A stretch of DNA of 64,000 bases from Leidyana gryllorum EB-2025a (taxonomy: Eukaryota > Apicomplexa), in the NCBI GenBank assembly GCA_048772705.1, contig JBLWGC010000140.1, forward strand, positions 124,001-188,000, written 5' to 3'. This document shows, in pieces, positions 52,763 to 62,197 of the stretch. Positions within the stretch are counted from its first letter, which is position 1; each line of letters opens with the position of its first letter. The translations under genes and the position numbers were made by a program. Below the pieces are notes generated by a model, which ran no database searches, was not told the origin of the DNA, and saw nothing but the letters and a program-made list of their open reading frames with translations.

Positions 52763-53533
52763 TTACTCCGCCCAGGGAACCGTCTTCTTATTGGGGAAGC
52801 GCCCAGTCCGAGTAATCCCTCCAGTGCGCGTTTCTGTGTAAACGCCATCGACCTTTTCGAGATGATAGTTGATTGAAGTGGTTTTGGAGTAGTTGTCCCC
52901 ATTAGTAAAACGGAAGCGGTACTCCCAGGCGTCTGGTGCGACCATCTGCCGAACCTGCGCTCTGCACACTTCTGGGATATTGCGCACTTCTCCTTCGAAT
53001 GAAGATGGTTTGTATTCGAATACGACTCTGAAGTTCTCGTCAAGAAGTCTATAGTCGTCCTCAACCTGCTTCTCCGGGACGAGGTGGATCTTCTCGAGGC
53101 CTTGGAGGCCCGTACCTTTCAATTGCCAAAAGATGAATTCTGCCAAATTGTCCAAGCAGTTCGCTTTCACCGCTCTCTGTTCTGCATTGCCAGGTGTTGT
53201 TAATGATGTATGTTCTCTCAATTTTTTGACATCGAGGCTCAACATCACGCCCGTGGCTTCATCCTTCCACACCATTGAGCCGTCCAGCAGACGTCCTCCG
53301 CTGGTGTTGACCGTCCGTGAAAATTCACCTAGGCAAGGATCTTGGCGCAGACTAATGACCATAGCCTCGGGTGGCGAAGCCGTCCGGTGCCTCTCAAAAT
53401 CGGATTGGACGCTCTCGGATGCGGCCGAAAAAGCCGAGCTTTGCGGCAAAGATGCCAGCAGGAATGTGTGGCATAATGTACGCGCCTCACTACTGGGCGC
53501 GCTTCCTCGAATCTTCTTGACACAGTTCACCAT
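52763..53533 (-). CDS. Family A paralogue 5
   Basis: Intronless, 256 aa from the conserved MVNCVKKIRG start; an in-frame extension upstream is open but unlikely to be used. It has CHTFLLASLPQSSAFS near residue 25, then GSMVWKDEATGVMLSLD, AVKANCLDNLAEFIFWQL, KIHLVPEKQVEDDYRLL, DENFRVVFEYKP, PDAWEYRFRFTNGD and YHLEKVDGVYTETRTGG. The C-terminus NKKTVPWAE matches RKTVPTY in paralogue 4, marking these two as a recent duplication pair. Function unknown. Confidence 0.75.
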   Translation of the reverse strand: MVNCVKKIRGSAPSSEARTLCHTFLLASLPQSSAFSAASESVQSDFERHRTASPPEAMVISLRQDPCLGEFSRTVNTSGGRLLDGSMVWKDEATGVMLSLDVKKLREHTSLTTPGNAEQRAVKANCLDNLAEFIFWQLKGTGLQGLEKIHLVPEKQVEDDYRLLDENFRVVFEYKPSSFEGEVRNIPEVCRAQVRQMVAPDAWEYRFRFTNGDNYSKTTSINYHLEKVDGVYTETRTGGITRTGRFPNKKTVPWAE

Positions 53534-55325
53534 CTCAAAACAACGACAAGCTTTCCAAAATCTTTTTAGCACGTCGGAAGTCTGGACATTAACTCATTAC
53601 AACGCCCTTCGAGCTGCCAGTGAGCTTGAAAAGCTCGTTTTGTCTCTCCATAGCGGGGAAGCTGTGATCAGATCGCAGAGGAGTAAAGAGTCTGGAATGC
53701 GCTCTCAGCAGGCTGTTAGAGAACCCGGAGCCCATCCATTCACGCCTCTGTACCGTCTAGTGAGCCTTCATTTCAATGAAACTTGAGTCCGGGGAAAAAA
53801 ACGTGTGTGATGGCATGTTTGCATCTCTGTGTCTCCGTGTGTTGGGGCTTGAAAACGGACCCAGATCTGGCTTCATTTGATTAGTATGAACGACAGGTGT
53901 TATTTCGTGGACTTGTTAGTGACCGACTATCTGATCGGCGAGAACTGTAACGTGAGTGTATTTCGTGATGATGGGAGATCATTTTGACAATTATTTAATT
54001 GGTTATTGTAATTGATTGAAAGTGCAACCGACCTGAACACTGTTCATTATGTCAGACAGAAATGTGAGCGAGCATTGCTTCCTCGACCTGAAGGCTTCAC
54101 GTGCAGCCGATGGCAGAACACCACTAGTGGCACCGTATAGCAGATAAATGGTCCGGGCCGCATTCTTGGAGTCTATGGTATCGCGGACATTCCGGAGCGA
54201 GCTACCCCTCTCAAGGGGCTCTCCTCTCTCAAGTCATTGTCATTGGGCTCTCGGAGGGCAAGTGAGTAAATTTTGGGAGTGTGTGGAGACGACCAGCTCC
54301 CACCGCTCTCTGAGCTCAACTTCCTCTCAGAACTCAGTATTGCTTTATAAACAACAGTGTGGGTTTCCGGGGCATCGGGGGTTCCCTTGTCGATACTGCA
54401 TCTCACTTGATGCTCATAGCAATTCTTGGTCCTCTTTTGGGGGGAGACATCTACTCTCGATACCGAGGAAGGGGAGTGTAGTCATGGCACCAAGAATTTG
54501 ATCAAATCGGTGAGGGGGTCATTGTGGCCGGGAGAGTGTTCCCGCCGGCCCTCACCCATTGTGTTCTGAGGCGACGACCCAGACGGCAAAAACACCTCGT
54601 CTGAGAGGGTGTCACAATCAATCCCAGGCTCATCATAATCCCAAGCATCTTGTCTCCTCCGCAGCTCCTACCAACTTTGGTGTAAAGGTCTGGGCGATTT
54701 TGGAACTTCAATTGCGTTATTTGGCGCCATCAATGCGGAGGAGGTGGGTGTCAGAGACGCCAGCGCACCAGCAGTGTGGCCTTAGGACCTCTAGTCGCAA
54801 CTTGACAAAGTTTGTGGGCACTTCTTCACACAACTCACCATGTAAAACGTGGACCGGTTCGAAGGAAAGAAAGTCTCGACTGCAATGATATCTGCACAGA
54901 AAGGGATCTTAATCAATTGTGACTTTGTATGGGTCGAAATCAGCGACGACGAGTTGATATCACAGTGTCAGCAAAGTCAAGATCGCAGTGAAGATGACTA
55001 TGTCAATGAAGGCTCAGACCCAAATTTAGAGTGGGGAACGTTTCGCATATGATCGGATCGGTGCTGCAAACCTGAATGGGTGACTCACTCCCCCCCAGCC
55101 AGGCGAGCACACACTCCGATAAGATGCGGACATAGCGAGAAATGAAAAAAAAATTGAGCGCTCACATAACCATCCATCTCAGTCAGCACGTCAGCTCTTT
55201 CCGGACGAGATTCACAAAACACTCGAGCAGTCTTTTGGCTCAACATTGGCACCAAAAGGATGCTACCGATCCGACTGATCAGTCCCGGGTTGAGTCATGA
55301 CTCTGGCACTGTCTGATTTGTTCAA
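53534..55325. other. 1.8-kb region without a supported gene
   Basis: Short frames exist on both strands (for example plus 54148-54501 and minus 54711-54502), but none has a convincing domain, start context or matching splice partner. The stretch separates family A paralogues 5 and 6, contains scattered CGTGTGTG/TGTGTCTCC sequence near 53826-53843, and otherwise shows nothing I can name. Confidence 0.4.
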
Positions 55326-56021
55326 CTACTCATTCCAGCGGACGTCACTTAGTGACATCTCATCAGAAACTGTAGTACTCATCCAAGATGCCCCCCCCTC
55401 CTCATCCTCCACGGAGTGAGGGTTCACATAAATGGGGGATGAACACCTTTCACGCCCGTCCAAATCATGGAGTGTGAAGTACCAACTCCAAGTATTCCGA
55501 CCATCCAGGCGATTGTAGGTGATGTCGTGAACCACCACCCTCTGAACCACTTTTTTCGCCAGTCTTTTGTCTCCTTTGTTCCACACATTGCTCACGACTT
55601 GATACCCCATATCAATTCGCATCTCGTTCTCAGCGAACAGCTCAATTGTCAGCTTCGACGATTCGGGCTCGACCTGCTTCAAAAGGAATGCTGCCAAGTC
55701 ATCTAGGCAACGGTGCATGGCTTTTGCAAAGTTGTTATCCTGCAGGTACTTCGATTCTCGTATCGAGGTACCATCAAACGATAGTTTCTTCCCGAACCCA
55801 CGCACTTTCCACCAGATCACGTCCTGCTTGTTACTCTTACAGCACAGCTTGGGCCTGCTCGGCGTGAATCGGGTCACGTCGAACGGCTCCAATACACTGT
55901 TGCCCTCAATTGCCGCCAACGATTGCGGAGACAGTGATGCCAACAGAAATGCAGACCAGGTCGGCGGAGTGACGTCACAAGTCGACAACGGTCGAAGCTG
56001 GCGTGTTACACAGCTGACCAT
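55326..56021 (-). CDS. Family A paralogue 6
   Basis: Intronless, 231 aa. It starts MVSCVTRQLRPLS, with SAFLLASLSPQSLAA at the expected place, then WWKVRGFGKKLSFD, AKAMHRCLDDLAAFLLKQV, LTIELFAENEMRIDMGY, VVSNVWNKGDK, NTWSWYFTLHDLDGRE and CSSPIYVNPHS. It keeps all the family landmarks while being the most divergent of the intact copies. The conserved (N/D)xWSxYF block and the Cys-Leu-x-(N/D) helix are the best seeds for finding more members. Last member before the two family B genes. Confidence 0.75.
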   Translation of the reverse strand: MVSCVTRQLRPLSTCDVTPPTWSAFLLASLSPQSLAAIEGNSVLEPFDVTRFTPSRPKLCCKSNKQDVIWWKVRGFGKKLSFDGTSIRESKYLQDNNFAKAMHRCLDDLAAFLLKQVEPESSKLTIELFAENEMRIDMGYQVVSNVWNKGDKRLAKKVVQRVVVHDITYNRLDGRNTWSWYFTLHDLDGRERCSSPIYVNPHSVEDEEGGASWMSTTVSDEMSLSDVRWNE

Positions 56022-56413
56022 ACCAAAAATTTAGATTGGGCCATCGTCCACCATTCTGTGCCACCGACGAATCAGACTCTGGGTGGAACACGCAACACTA
56101 CACTCCGTGTCGGCCAATGATCACACCGACAGCGTATATCAGTACCAAAGGGCACGCTACACTTTTACACACACAATGAGTGCCATCCGGCATCGTGTGC
56201 GGCAAACGCGCGGAGACACAGACATCCAGACACACTTTGTCAATTTGTGCTCCCAGAGAATTAACTAGTTGGGGAAAAGAGTCAGTCAGTCACCGTCAAC
56301 CTAAATCATATTCCGACGAAAAGTAGTCACATCCGAACAGTGCCAAAAAGTTACCATCCAGAATGCATGAATTATGACCGGACGGATAATCGCGAGCACA
56401 CGCAGGATGTAGA
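56022..56413. other. Spacer between family A and family B genes
   Basis: 392 bp with no supported frame. It contains cggagacacagacatcc near 56213-56229, identical over 17 bases to the right arm of the palindrome at 52541-52576. Confidence 0.5.
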
Positions 56414-58015
56414 TCATTTCACGATTAAAACTGTTTCACGCGATGTGGAATCTGTTGATGCAAGAGCTAGGCGGGCAAGGCAATAGTTGCCTGTGACACC
56501 GCCGGGCAGCTGCAACTTGTCCGCCAGAGAACCTGTTCCCTCGCTATGGGAACCAACAGCGAAATCTCGATGAAAATCCGAGAGTGCGGTCTCCCAGCTA
56601 TAGTGGAGAAACGAATGCACAACCCGGCCATTCACAAGCGTCCATGAAACTCCCCCGTTCGGAGAGTCCATCAGCGTCCATCCAGATTGCACGTCGTTGT
56701 ATGCCCAGAGCGGCGTCCCACCAGGCCGTCCTGTCCTGACGACCTCCAATAAGCTGTCATCTATCATTGTCTTTCGCACTTGGACACTTTCTCGGTTACA
56801 TAACCAGCGCGTATCAACCTTCTTCCCATACTCTCCTATGAGCTTCCAGAGACTGCTCTGATCTGCCCAATTCCACCACGGCTGCTTTGTCAGATCAGAG
56901 CAGTCAACAGAATCCTTGTCAGAGGGCTTAGTGGCCTGGAACGGAATCTCAGTCGTAGACGCAGCCTCAGCCTCAGACTCAGTCACAGGGGTTTCTGAAG
57001 TGGGGAGCTGTGTCCGCGCAGTGTCCAATAAACTTGAATTTGTTGGAAACACGCCCTGATATGCTGGACGCAGTGTCACGGCCGTCGTCCAGCTGTCGCA
57101 GAGGTCTCCGTGGCAATCGAGAGTCATTTTGTGAGCGATCCGTTCCTGGAGCGCTTTGAGGGCCGCATCAGCGCTGTGCCCGTACTTGATGGTCCCGATG
57201 GGTCCGCTTGCAGCGACTTCGAGCCACATGGAGCCTCTCAGCCTTTCAAATAGAACGAATTGGGCAAAGTCTTGTGCCCGGGGGTCGTCGAGTCGCGTTA
57301 TGTCGACCATGAAGCGGCGACCGTTGCCCGAAACCAATATGGGCGAATGCTGGTTTGTTGGGAGTTGATAGATCAACTCGAAGGGGTTGGGGGCGGGTTG
57401 ATCTTTTGTGGCTTCCAGCACAAATCCCGCGGCTTGGCAGAGCCGATTGATCATTTTGGGGTCTGCGGTGCCGCTGAGGAGACCCGATTTGATGAAGGGG
57501 TAATTGTTGGCGGGAGCATTAAAATGCAAATTGACACTACGGCCGGTAATGTCGTCGACGACGACTCCGTCGTACCGATCAGTCCCCTCGGCGCGGCGGA
57601 ATGAGTGAAAGGTGAGATTCTTGACTCCCGGTATGGCCGGAGAGCTGCCGAAGTGAACGAAGACTTTTCGACCAGAACGGTTTAGCCGGATGTGCTCTTG
57701 GGCGGTGCTCACCAACCCCCTTTCCCTCGTGAGGAATAGTGCCCTCAATTTTGCCCAGCGAGAAGTGCTGACTATTCGCATCCCGGGTGAGAAAGATGCC
57801 AGCAAGGCAAGGGCGGTTGGATCGTTGCTGAATTTGTCCAGCAGGTCGTTCGATCGTGAGTAGAAGACTCCCGTCTCCACAGTAGGATCGGGGGCGGTGT
57901 CAATGGGCAACCAATCGTGTGAAGACAAAAGGCTCTGGACAAGAAGGCCAGAGGTCTGTCGATAGCGCGCCGCATTACACACTTCCCGACTTGTGTCTTT
58001 CAGCGCAGGTCCCAT
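56414..58015 (-). CDS. Family B paralogue 1 (lineage-specific, unknown function)
   Basis: Intronless, 533 aa from ATG 58015. Blocks shared with the adjacent gene, in the same order: VVVDDITGRSVNLHF, NRLCQAAGFVLEATKDQ, FMVDITRLDDPRAQDFAQFV then LFERL, MWLEVAASGPIGTIKYG and AYNDVQSGWTLMDS. The region about residues 330-400 is Ser/Thr/Glu-rich, and a CNRESVQ segment follows. No catalytic signature and no clear signal peptide are seen. The DVQxGW and ASGP(I/V)G blocks define the family. It lies 135 bp downstream of its paralogue on the same strand. Confidence 0.75.
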   Translation of the reverse strand: MGPALKDTSREVCNAARYRQTSGLLVQSLLSSHDWLPIDTAPDPTVETGVFYSRSNDLLDKFSNDPTALALLASFSPGMRIVSTSRWAKLRALFLTRERGLVSTAQEHIRLNRSGRKVFVHFGSSPAIPGVKNLTFHSFRRAEGTDRYDGVVVDDITGRSVNLHFNAPANNYPFIKSGLLSGTADPKMINRLCQAAGFVLEATKDQPAPNPFELIYQLPTNQHSPILVSGNGRRFMVDITRLDDPRAQDFAQFVLFERLRGSMWLEVAASGPIGTIKYGHSADAALKALQERIAHKMTLDCHGDLCDSWTTAVTLRPAYQGVFPTNSSLLDTARTQLPTSETPVTESEAEAASTTEIPFQATKPSDKDSVDCSDLTKQPWWNWADQSSLWKLIGEYGKKVDTRWLCNRESVQVRKTMIDDSLLEVVRTGRPGGTPLWAYNDVQSGWTLMDSPNGGVSWTLVNGRVVHSFLHYSWETALSDFHRDFAVGSHSEGTGSLADKLQLPGGVTGNYCLARLALASTDSTSRETVLIVK

Positions 58016-58150
58016 GGGACGTTATTGAAAGAGCTGGTGGTTGGCCGAGAAGATGTAACTACTTGTTGGGAAAAAAGAAAGTAATTGAATGTTTGGGCCC
58101 CTAATTGGCCGACGGAACGATAATAGCTAAAAAATCCCGACAACCCACTC

Positions 58151-59653
58151 TCATGTCCATATCTCATCGATGTCTGCGTCTCGGTCGGCGTCAGGGCCGA
58201 GAGGGGGATTCTCGAAAAGTGCACGGTAACTTTCTCTGAAGTCGAGTCCGGGCCGACCGCTTCCTGCCCAGGGGCCGCGTGGTATCTGAAGTAGACAGGT
58301 TTTGTCTCTGAGGACGGTGATCAAATTGTCATCAACACTTGTTGGGTACAAAACCCAGCCATTTTGGACATCGTCGTGCGCCGTTGCTTTGCCCAGCGAC
58401 TGGGTCCCTCGAAATTGCTTTACTTCAAGATACGCGTTGTGAGGTGGAAGGACGCGCATATCAAATTGGATGTTCTCCCAGGGCTGAGGTACATTCCTCA
58501 ATGCCAGTCGCAACATGTCTTGCTGTTGCTCCGCAGTGTACTTCACATGACCAATTTCGTTAATAATGGGAATCTCTTTGCTCCCTTTGGCTTGCCAGAG
58601 CGCAGGGAACACAGGTGCAGCCACATCCCACTCGGGACCCGGGAGTTTGTGCCGCAGTACCCTACACCACAATCGAGCCCTGGGCGGGAGGCTGGATACT
58701 GGCGTGTCATATCCCTCCGTGCACATTGCCCACAATGTCCGGCAGTGGTGAGTATCGAGCTCCGCCTGTCCGCCCGGCCGAATCAGTCCGACGGGGCCAC
58801 TGGCTGCTCGTTCAGTCCACACGTCCTGTCCTTGTGGGTTTTGCACTCGTTCGAACAGCACGTACTGGGCGAAATACTGGTTTGAATGATCAGTTATTGG
58901 TACCATTCTGTCAATGTCGATGAGATAAGTGGGGATCGGTGCATCGTTGACATAGACCGACACGGCTCCCCTCCTCGGGTGGGTAGGATCAGCACAGTAC
59001 CTAATTTTGAGCTTGTCGGTCGGCTTGAATTCCTTCCTCGTCGCGTAAAGGAAAAATGATCCCATTTGACAAATTCGTTCATTCATGTCCTTGTCAATAC
59101 TTCCCGGATAACTTCCAATGTCAATGTTTCGCAACACGTTACCCCTGTGAATCACACTTATGCGAACGATACGACCCGTCACGTCGTCCCGAAGACGAGT
59201 CCGATACGTTGGACACTTAAACTCGGGGTCAGTCGCCTCAGGATCGAGTGTCCATTGAATCCAGTGACACAATCTGAAAGTGCCGCTCGTTCCGGCAATG
59301 ATCCCGTCGTCGACTCCAATGACCTTCAGACCACCAGGACGCTTCTTCTGCAAACTCTCGTACTCTGCTTGCCGTTCTCCCAACAAGAAGCACAGCCGCA
59401 TCAGCCGAACCGGATTGATCGCGTACTCTCCCCAAGGAGAAAGTACCTTTCGCAGGGCTTCCTTAGCACGGGGCTGATACCGAACGGAGAAAGACTCCGG
59501 CTCATCCGGCGTTATTACATCCGGCTCGTCAACAATGTCTTCGGCGCTCTCCGAGGTTTCGGTTGGTATGTTCAACGCACAATAACCGCCCACTATCCAC
59601 CACCGACCAGCAATTCCGTTCTCCGATTTCAATGGACACCGTAGTACAGCCAT
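58151..59653 (-). CDS. Family B paralogue 2
   Basis: A single frame, 500 aa from ATG 59653. The frame is open to 59701 and would add a hydrophobic N-terminus (ILFGLQVILGLAMAVLR) like a signal peptide. Because no ATG begins that part, an upstream exon or a non-AUG start may be involved. Family blocks: RDDVTGRIVRISVI, NERICQMGSFFLYATRKE, YLIDIDRMVPITDHSNQYFA then QYVLFERV, VWTERAASGPVGLIRPG and AHDDVQNGWVLYP. The N-terminal part has RVLSPWGEYAINPVRLMRL. It ends in an acidic tail (DADRDADIDEIWT). Function unknown. Confidence 0.7.
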   Translation of the reverse strand: MAVLRCPLKSENGIAGRWWIVGGYCALNIPTETSESAEDIVDEPDVITPDEPESFSVRYQPRAKEALRKVLSPWGEYAINPVRLMRLCFLLGERQAEYESLQKKRPGGLKVIGVDDGIIAGTSGTFRLCHWIQWTLDPEATDPEFKCPTYRTRLRDDVTGRIVRISVIHRGNVLRNIDIGSYPGSIDKDMNERICQMGSFFLYATRKEFKPTDKLKIRYCADPTHPRRGAVSVYVNDAPIPTYLIDIDRMVPITDHSNQYFAQYVLFERVQNPQGQDVWTERAASGPVGLIRPGGQAELDTHHCRTLWAMCTEGYDTPVSSLPPRARLWCRVLRHKLPGPEWDVAAPVFPALWQAKGSKEIPIINEIGHVKYTAEQQQDMLRLALRNVPQPWENIQFDMRVLPPHNAYLEVKQFRGTQSLGKATAHDDVQNGWVLYPTSVDDNLITVLRDKTCLLQIPRGPWAGSGRPGLDFRESYRALFENPPLGPDADRDADIDEIWT

Positions 59654-59839
59654 AGCCAGCCCCAAAATTACCTGCAGACCAAAAAGAATATCGCTGTTCA
59701 AAATGCCTCAGCCGAAACCACACTAAGGCAACAACAATTTGACCTCTGAGCCAATCTGAACCCAAAACACACCCCGTTCTCAGACACTGAAGCAATACTG
59801 GCCATGGCCAGAAAACAGTGATCTTCCCAGTCCAACGGT

Positions 59840-59875
<36 letters not shown>

Positions 59876-59912
59876 CACATACACACATACACATACACAT
59901 ATACACACACAA
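59840..59912. repeat. CA/TA microsatellite
   Basis: About 20 bases of alternating CA, then a TA run, then interspersed CACATA units to 59912. It sits just upstream of family B paralogue 2. Confidence 0.95.
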
Positions 59913-61135
59913 ATACAGATCAACCCTCACGCCGTGTCTACAGATTGCTTCGAAATTCGACTACAAGTAGCACCGTTTCCTCCTCTTTCGGGCAGTCAGC
60001 GCGTAATCTGAACCCCGTTGTCCAAAGGAGGGTGTACCCTTCCTGTTTCGTGGGGTAACGAGCGCTTTGGTTGCTGACATGCCTACCAGACTGCCCCGCT
60101 CGGACCCGCCGTGGGCCCGCTGCTTCTATCAGCGACTGATGGTGGTAGCTAGCCTCGGTTCCGTGTAGGGGAATCACGCCTCAGACAACGAGTCCCTGTC
60201 CCCCCGTAACTCCCATCCTGGGCCCGACTTGCCCCTTGCGACGGATGGGGTAGAGTTCTTCCTTCGGGTGAAAGGAGTGCCGGGCTTGATCCAGCAGTTT
60301 GCCGCCATATCAATTACTGCTTATGATTATGGACACTACGCTATAGTCCAGATGAGACGGCTGCCCGACCCACCGGAAACGTTGGCCTCCGACGACTGCT
60401 GTCTTCCATTTGTGAGATTGTAGTTCATCACACTCCACCTACCCTCCTCGGAGGAGACCCGTTACACACACGTGTGCTACGCTTTTAATCACCTCATGTG
60501 AAACGAAGAACACTACTAGTGGACACACTCTCTCCCTCAGATCACCTTCCGCACTACAGCGAACGTTTAGCGAACCCGACAACGCCGAGAGCCTTGGTGG
60601 GCATAGCCATTCATGAAAAGCCCAGAAACTTATATGGAAGATGCCGAAGCGTCTCGCGCGAACTCGAGAATTTCACGACTTGCAGTGCAAACTGCAACAT
60701 TGGGGCTCACATCAGAATCAGGAAAAATGATTGGAGTTAAAAAAGTTTTGGGAGGGGTTTAGATTGTTTGTGACGCCGTGTTGTATCGGCGTGACCTCCT
60801 CGGCTTGCTCCGACATGTCTGGCTGTTTAGAGGAGTGCCGTTGGAGGCGTAGGCTCTGCGACCGGGTTATCACTGGTATGACGAGTTAGTAGAGAAGTTG
60901 CAGTAGATTAGTTGTAGCTGTTGTACACGGGTAGTCACTGATTAGAGTCAAGCATCTCTCTCGCTCTGTCTGTTCTTTCTATTCTGTCTGGGCTTCTGTA
61001 GTTGTGTGCGGCATCGTCCCAATGGGCGATGCAGCTGGGTTGTGTGTGTGTGCTATTACAGATCAAAATATAATGGGGTTTTTAGTGACTTCGTGTTTGC
61101 TATAAGAGCTCTGGACGAACAATGCATTCAATTCG
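59913..61135. other. Region upstream of the snoRNA array, no supported gene
   Basis: A minus-strand frame at 60177-59938 (with GYTLLWTTGFRLRADCP) and a plus-strand frame near 60229-60423 are the only sizeable ones and lack any recognisable domain or partner exons. The GGAGGAGAC...ACACACGTGTGC motif occurs at 60451-60478. The stretch 60740-61135 is GT/CT-rich and could be flanking non-coding transcript of the snoRNA cluster. Confidence 0.35.
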
Positions 61136-61222
61136 GCAGTCAGATAGGAGCGAAAGACTATTTATTGTTAGCATCCACGGTCCGTGTCGCGACAAAGGTT
61201 GCAGGGAGTTATCATCAGTTGC
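61136..61222 (-). ncRNA. C/D-box snoRNA, type 1 copy 1
   Basis: Read on the minus strand: C box TGATGA at 61217-61212 (preceded by C rather than a purine) and D box CTGA at 61143-61140. The segment just before the D box is complementary to GGAGCGAAAGACTA, a conserved large-subunit rRNA motif. Over 95% identical to the two other type 1 copies within the boxes, while the flanks differ. Confidence 0.65.
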
Positions 61223-61290
61223 CGGTTCACTCATGCGACAGTTTATGATCAAGAGAAGGTCTGGTTGCGAGCACGGGAGGGATGCACTAT

Positions 61291-61373
61291 AATATCAGAC
61301 AGCCAAGGAAACAGTTGTAGTCGTCATTGGTAATCGGCGACTCTAGTCAATTGCTGCTGCGTCATCATGAGCA
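61291..61373 (-). ncRNA. C/D-box snoRNA, type 2 copy 1
   Basis: Minus strand: C box ATGATGA at 61368-61362, a C'-like ATGACGA near 61328-61322, and D box CTGA at 61298-61295. The guide before the D box is complementary to ACAGCCAAGGAAAC. An internal segment is complementary to GACTCTAGTC, so it may be a double guide. Confidence 0.7.
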
Positions 61374-61431
61374 TTCTGGTGATCAGGCAAGTGAGGAGCG
61401 CGTGCACGAGTGGTAAATGAGTTCACTAATA

Positions 61432-61520
61432 GTAATCAGATAGGAGCGAAAGACTATTTATTGTTAGCGTCCACGGTCCGTGTCGCGACAAAGGTTGCAG
61501 GGATTTATCATCATGAGAAC
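61432..61520 (-). ncRNA. C/D-box snoRNA, type 1 copy 2
   Basis: Minus strand: perfect C box ATGATGA at 61514-61508 and D box CTGA at 61439-61436. Same guide as copy 1 (complement of GGAGCGAAAGACTA). Confidence 0.75.
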
Positions 61521-61564
61521 CTCATACACACATACATGGGGAGGAAGAAGATGGATAGACAAGT

Positions 61565-61649
61565 TCTATCAGACAGCCAAGGAAACAGTTGTAGTCGTCA
61601 TTGGTGATCGGCGACTCTAGTCAATTTGCTGCTGCGTCATCATGAACAG
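61565..61649 (-). ncRNA. C/D-box snoRNA, type 2 copy 2
   Basis: Minus strand: C box ATGATGA at 61643-61637 and D box CTGA at 61572-61569. GTTC before the C box and GAAC shortly after the D box can form the terminal stem expected for this class. Guide identical to type 2 copy 1. Confidence 0.78.
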
Positions 61650-61740
61650 TGCAGGAAAATGCGAAGAATTATCAAAGTGAAGATTGCTGTGATGATAAAG
61701 TCATGAATAGCGCACTTGAACAATGGGCGTTTCAACTGAT

Positions 61741-61829
61741 ATAATCAGATAGGAGCGAAAGACTATTTATTGTTAGCGTCCACGGTCCGTGTCGCGACAA
61801 AGGTTGCAGGGAGTTATCATCATGGGAAC
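61741..61829 (-). ncRNA. C/D-box snoRNA, type 1 copy 3
   Basis: Minus strand: C box ATGATGA at 61823-61817 and D box CTGA at 61748-61745, with the same rRNA-complementary guide as the other type 1 copies. Confidence 0.75.
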
Positions 61830-61902
61830 TCAAACCACACACACACGCGCGCGCGCACACATACACACACAGCGAGGAAGACGAAGAAGATGAATCGACA
61901 AG

Positions 61903-61988
61903 TTCTATCAGACAGCCAAGGAAACAGTTGTAGTCGTCATTGATAATCGGCGACTCTAGTCAATTTGCTGCTGCGTCATCATGAGTGA
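61903..61988 (-). ncRNA. C/D-box snoRNA, type 2 copy 3
   Basis: Minus strand: C box ATGATGA at 61982-61976 and D box CTGA at 61911-61908. Guide and internal C'-like box are as in the other type 2 copies, with one or two substitutions between the guides. Confidence 0.75.
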
Positions 61989-62197
61989 TTGAAGCTTGAG
62001 GGCCAAGACGAGAACGAAAGACATTCAAGGAGATGGAAGAATAAATAGATGTGAGATAACCTCTGGATTTTTGGAACCGTTCAAATTCGCGTCTTCTGTT
62101 TTGTCTTTTCGCGGGGGCACAATAGCCTCTCCGCCCCCCTACAACATCTGCTCCAAACAAAAAGTACCCAGTATACCAACAACCCCCCTATCCCCCG

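Larger units (their letters stand above)
61139..61985. repeat. Threefold tandem array of the two snoRNA units
   Basis: Unit order on the plus strand is type 1, type 2, three times over (starts near 61139, 61435 and 61744, spacing about 300 bp). The conserved parts are about 75 bp each and nearly identical. The spacers between them have diverged fully, and one contains a CA/CG microsatellite near 61834-61870, so selection appears confined to the snoRNA bodies. Confidence 0.9.

Noticed and set aside
54148-54501. Plus-strand frame as a gene between family A copies
   Set aside because: No domain, no good start context and no neighbouring exon; composition looks random.
58339-59644. Several plus-strand frames of 74-192 codons
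   Set aside because: All lie antisense to family B paralogue 2, whose conserved blocks match its neighbour.
61139-61985. CRISPR-like array
   Set aside because: Repeat units are long (about 75 bp), alternate between two types and have C/D-box ends. Spacers are of irregular length and the host is eukaryotic.
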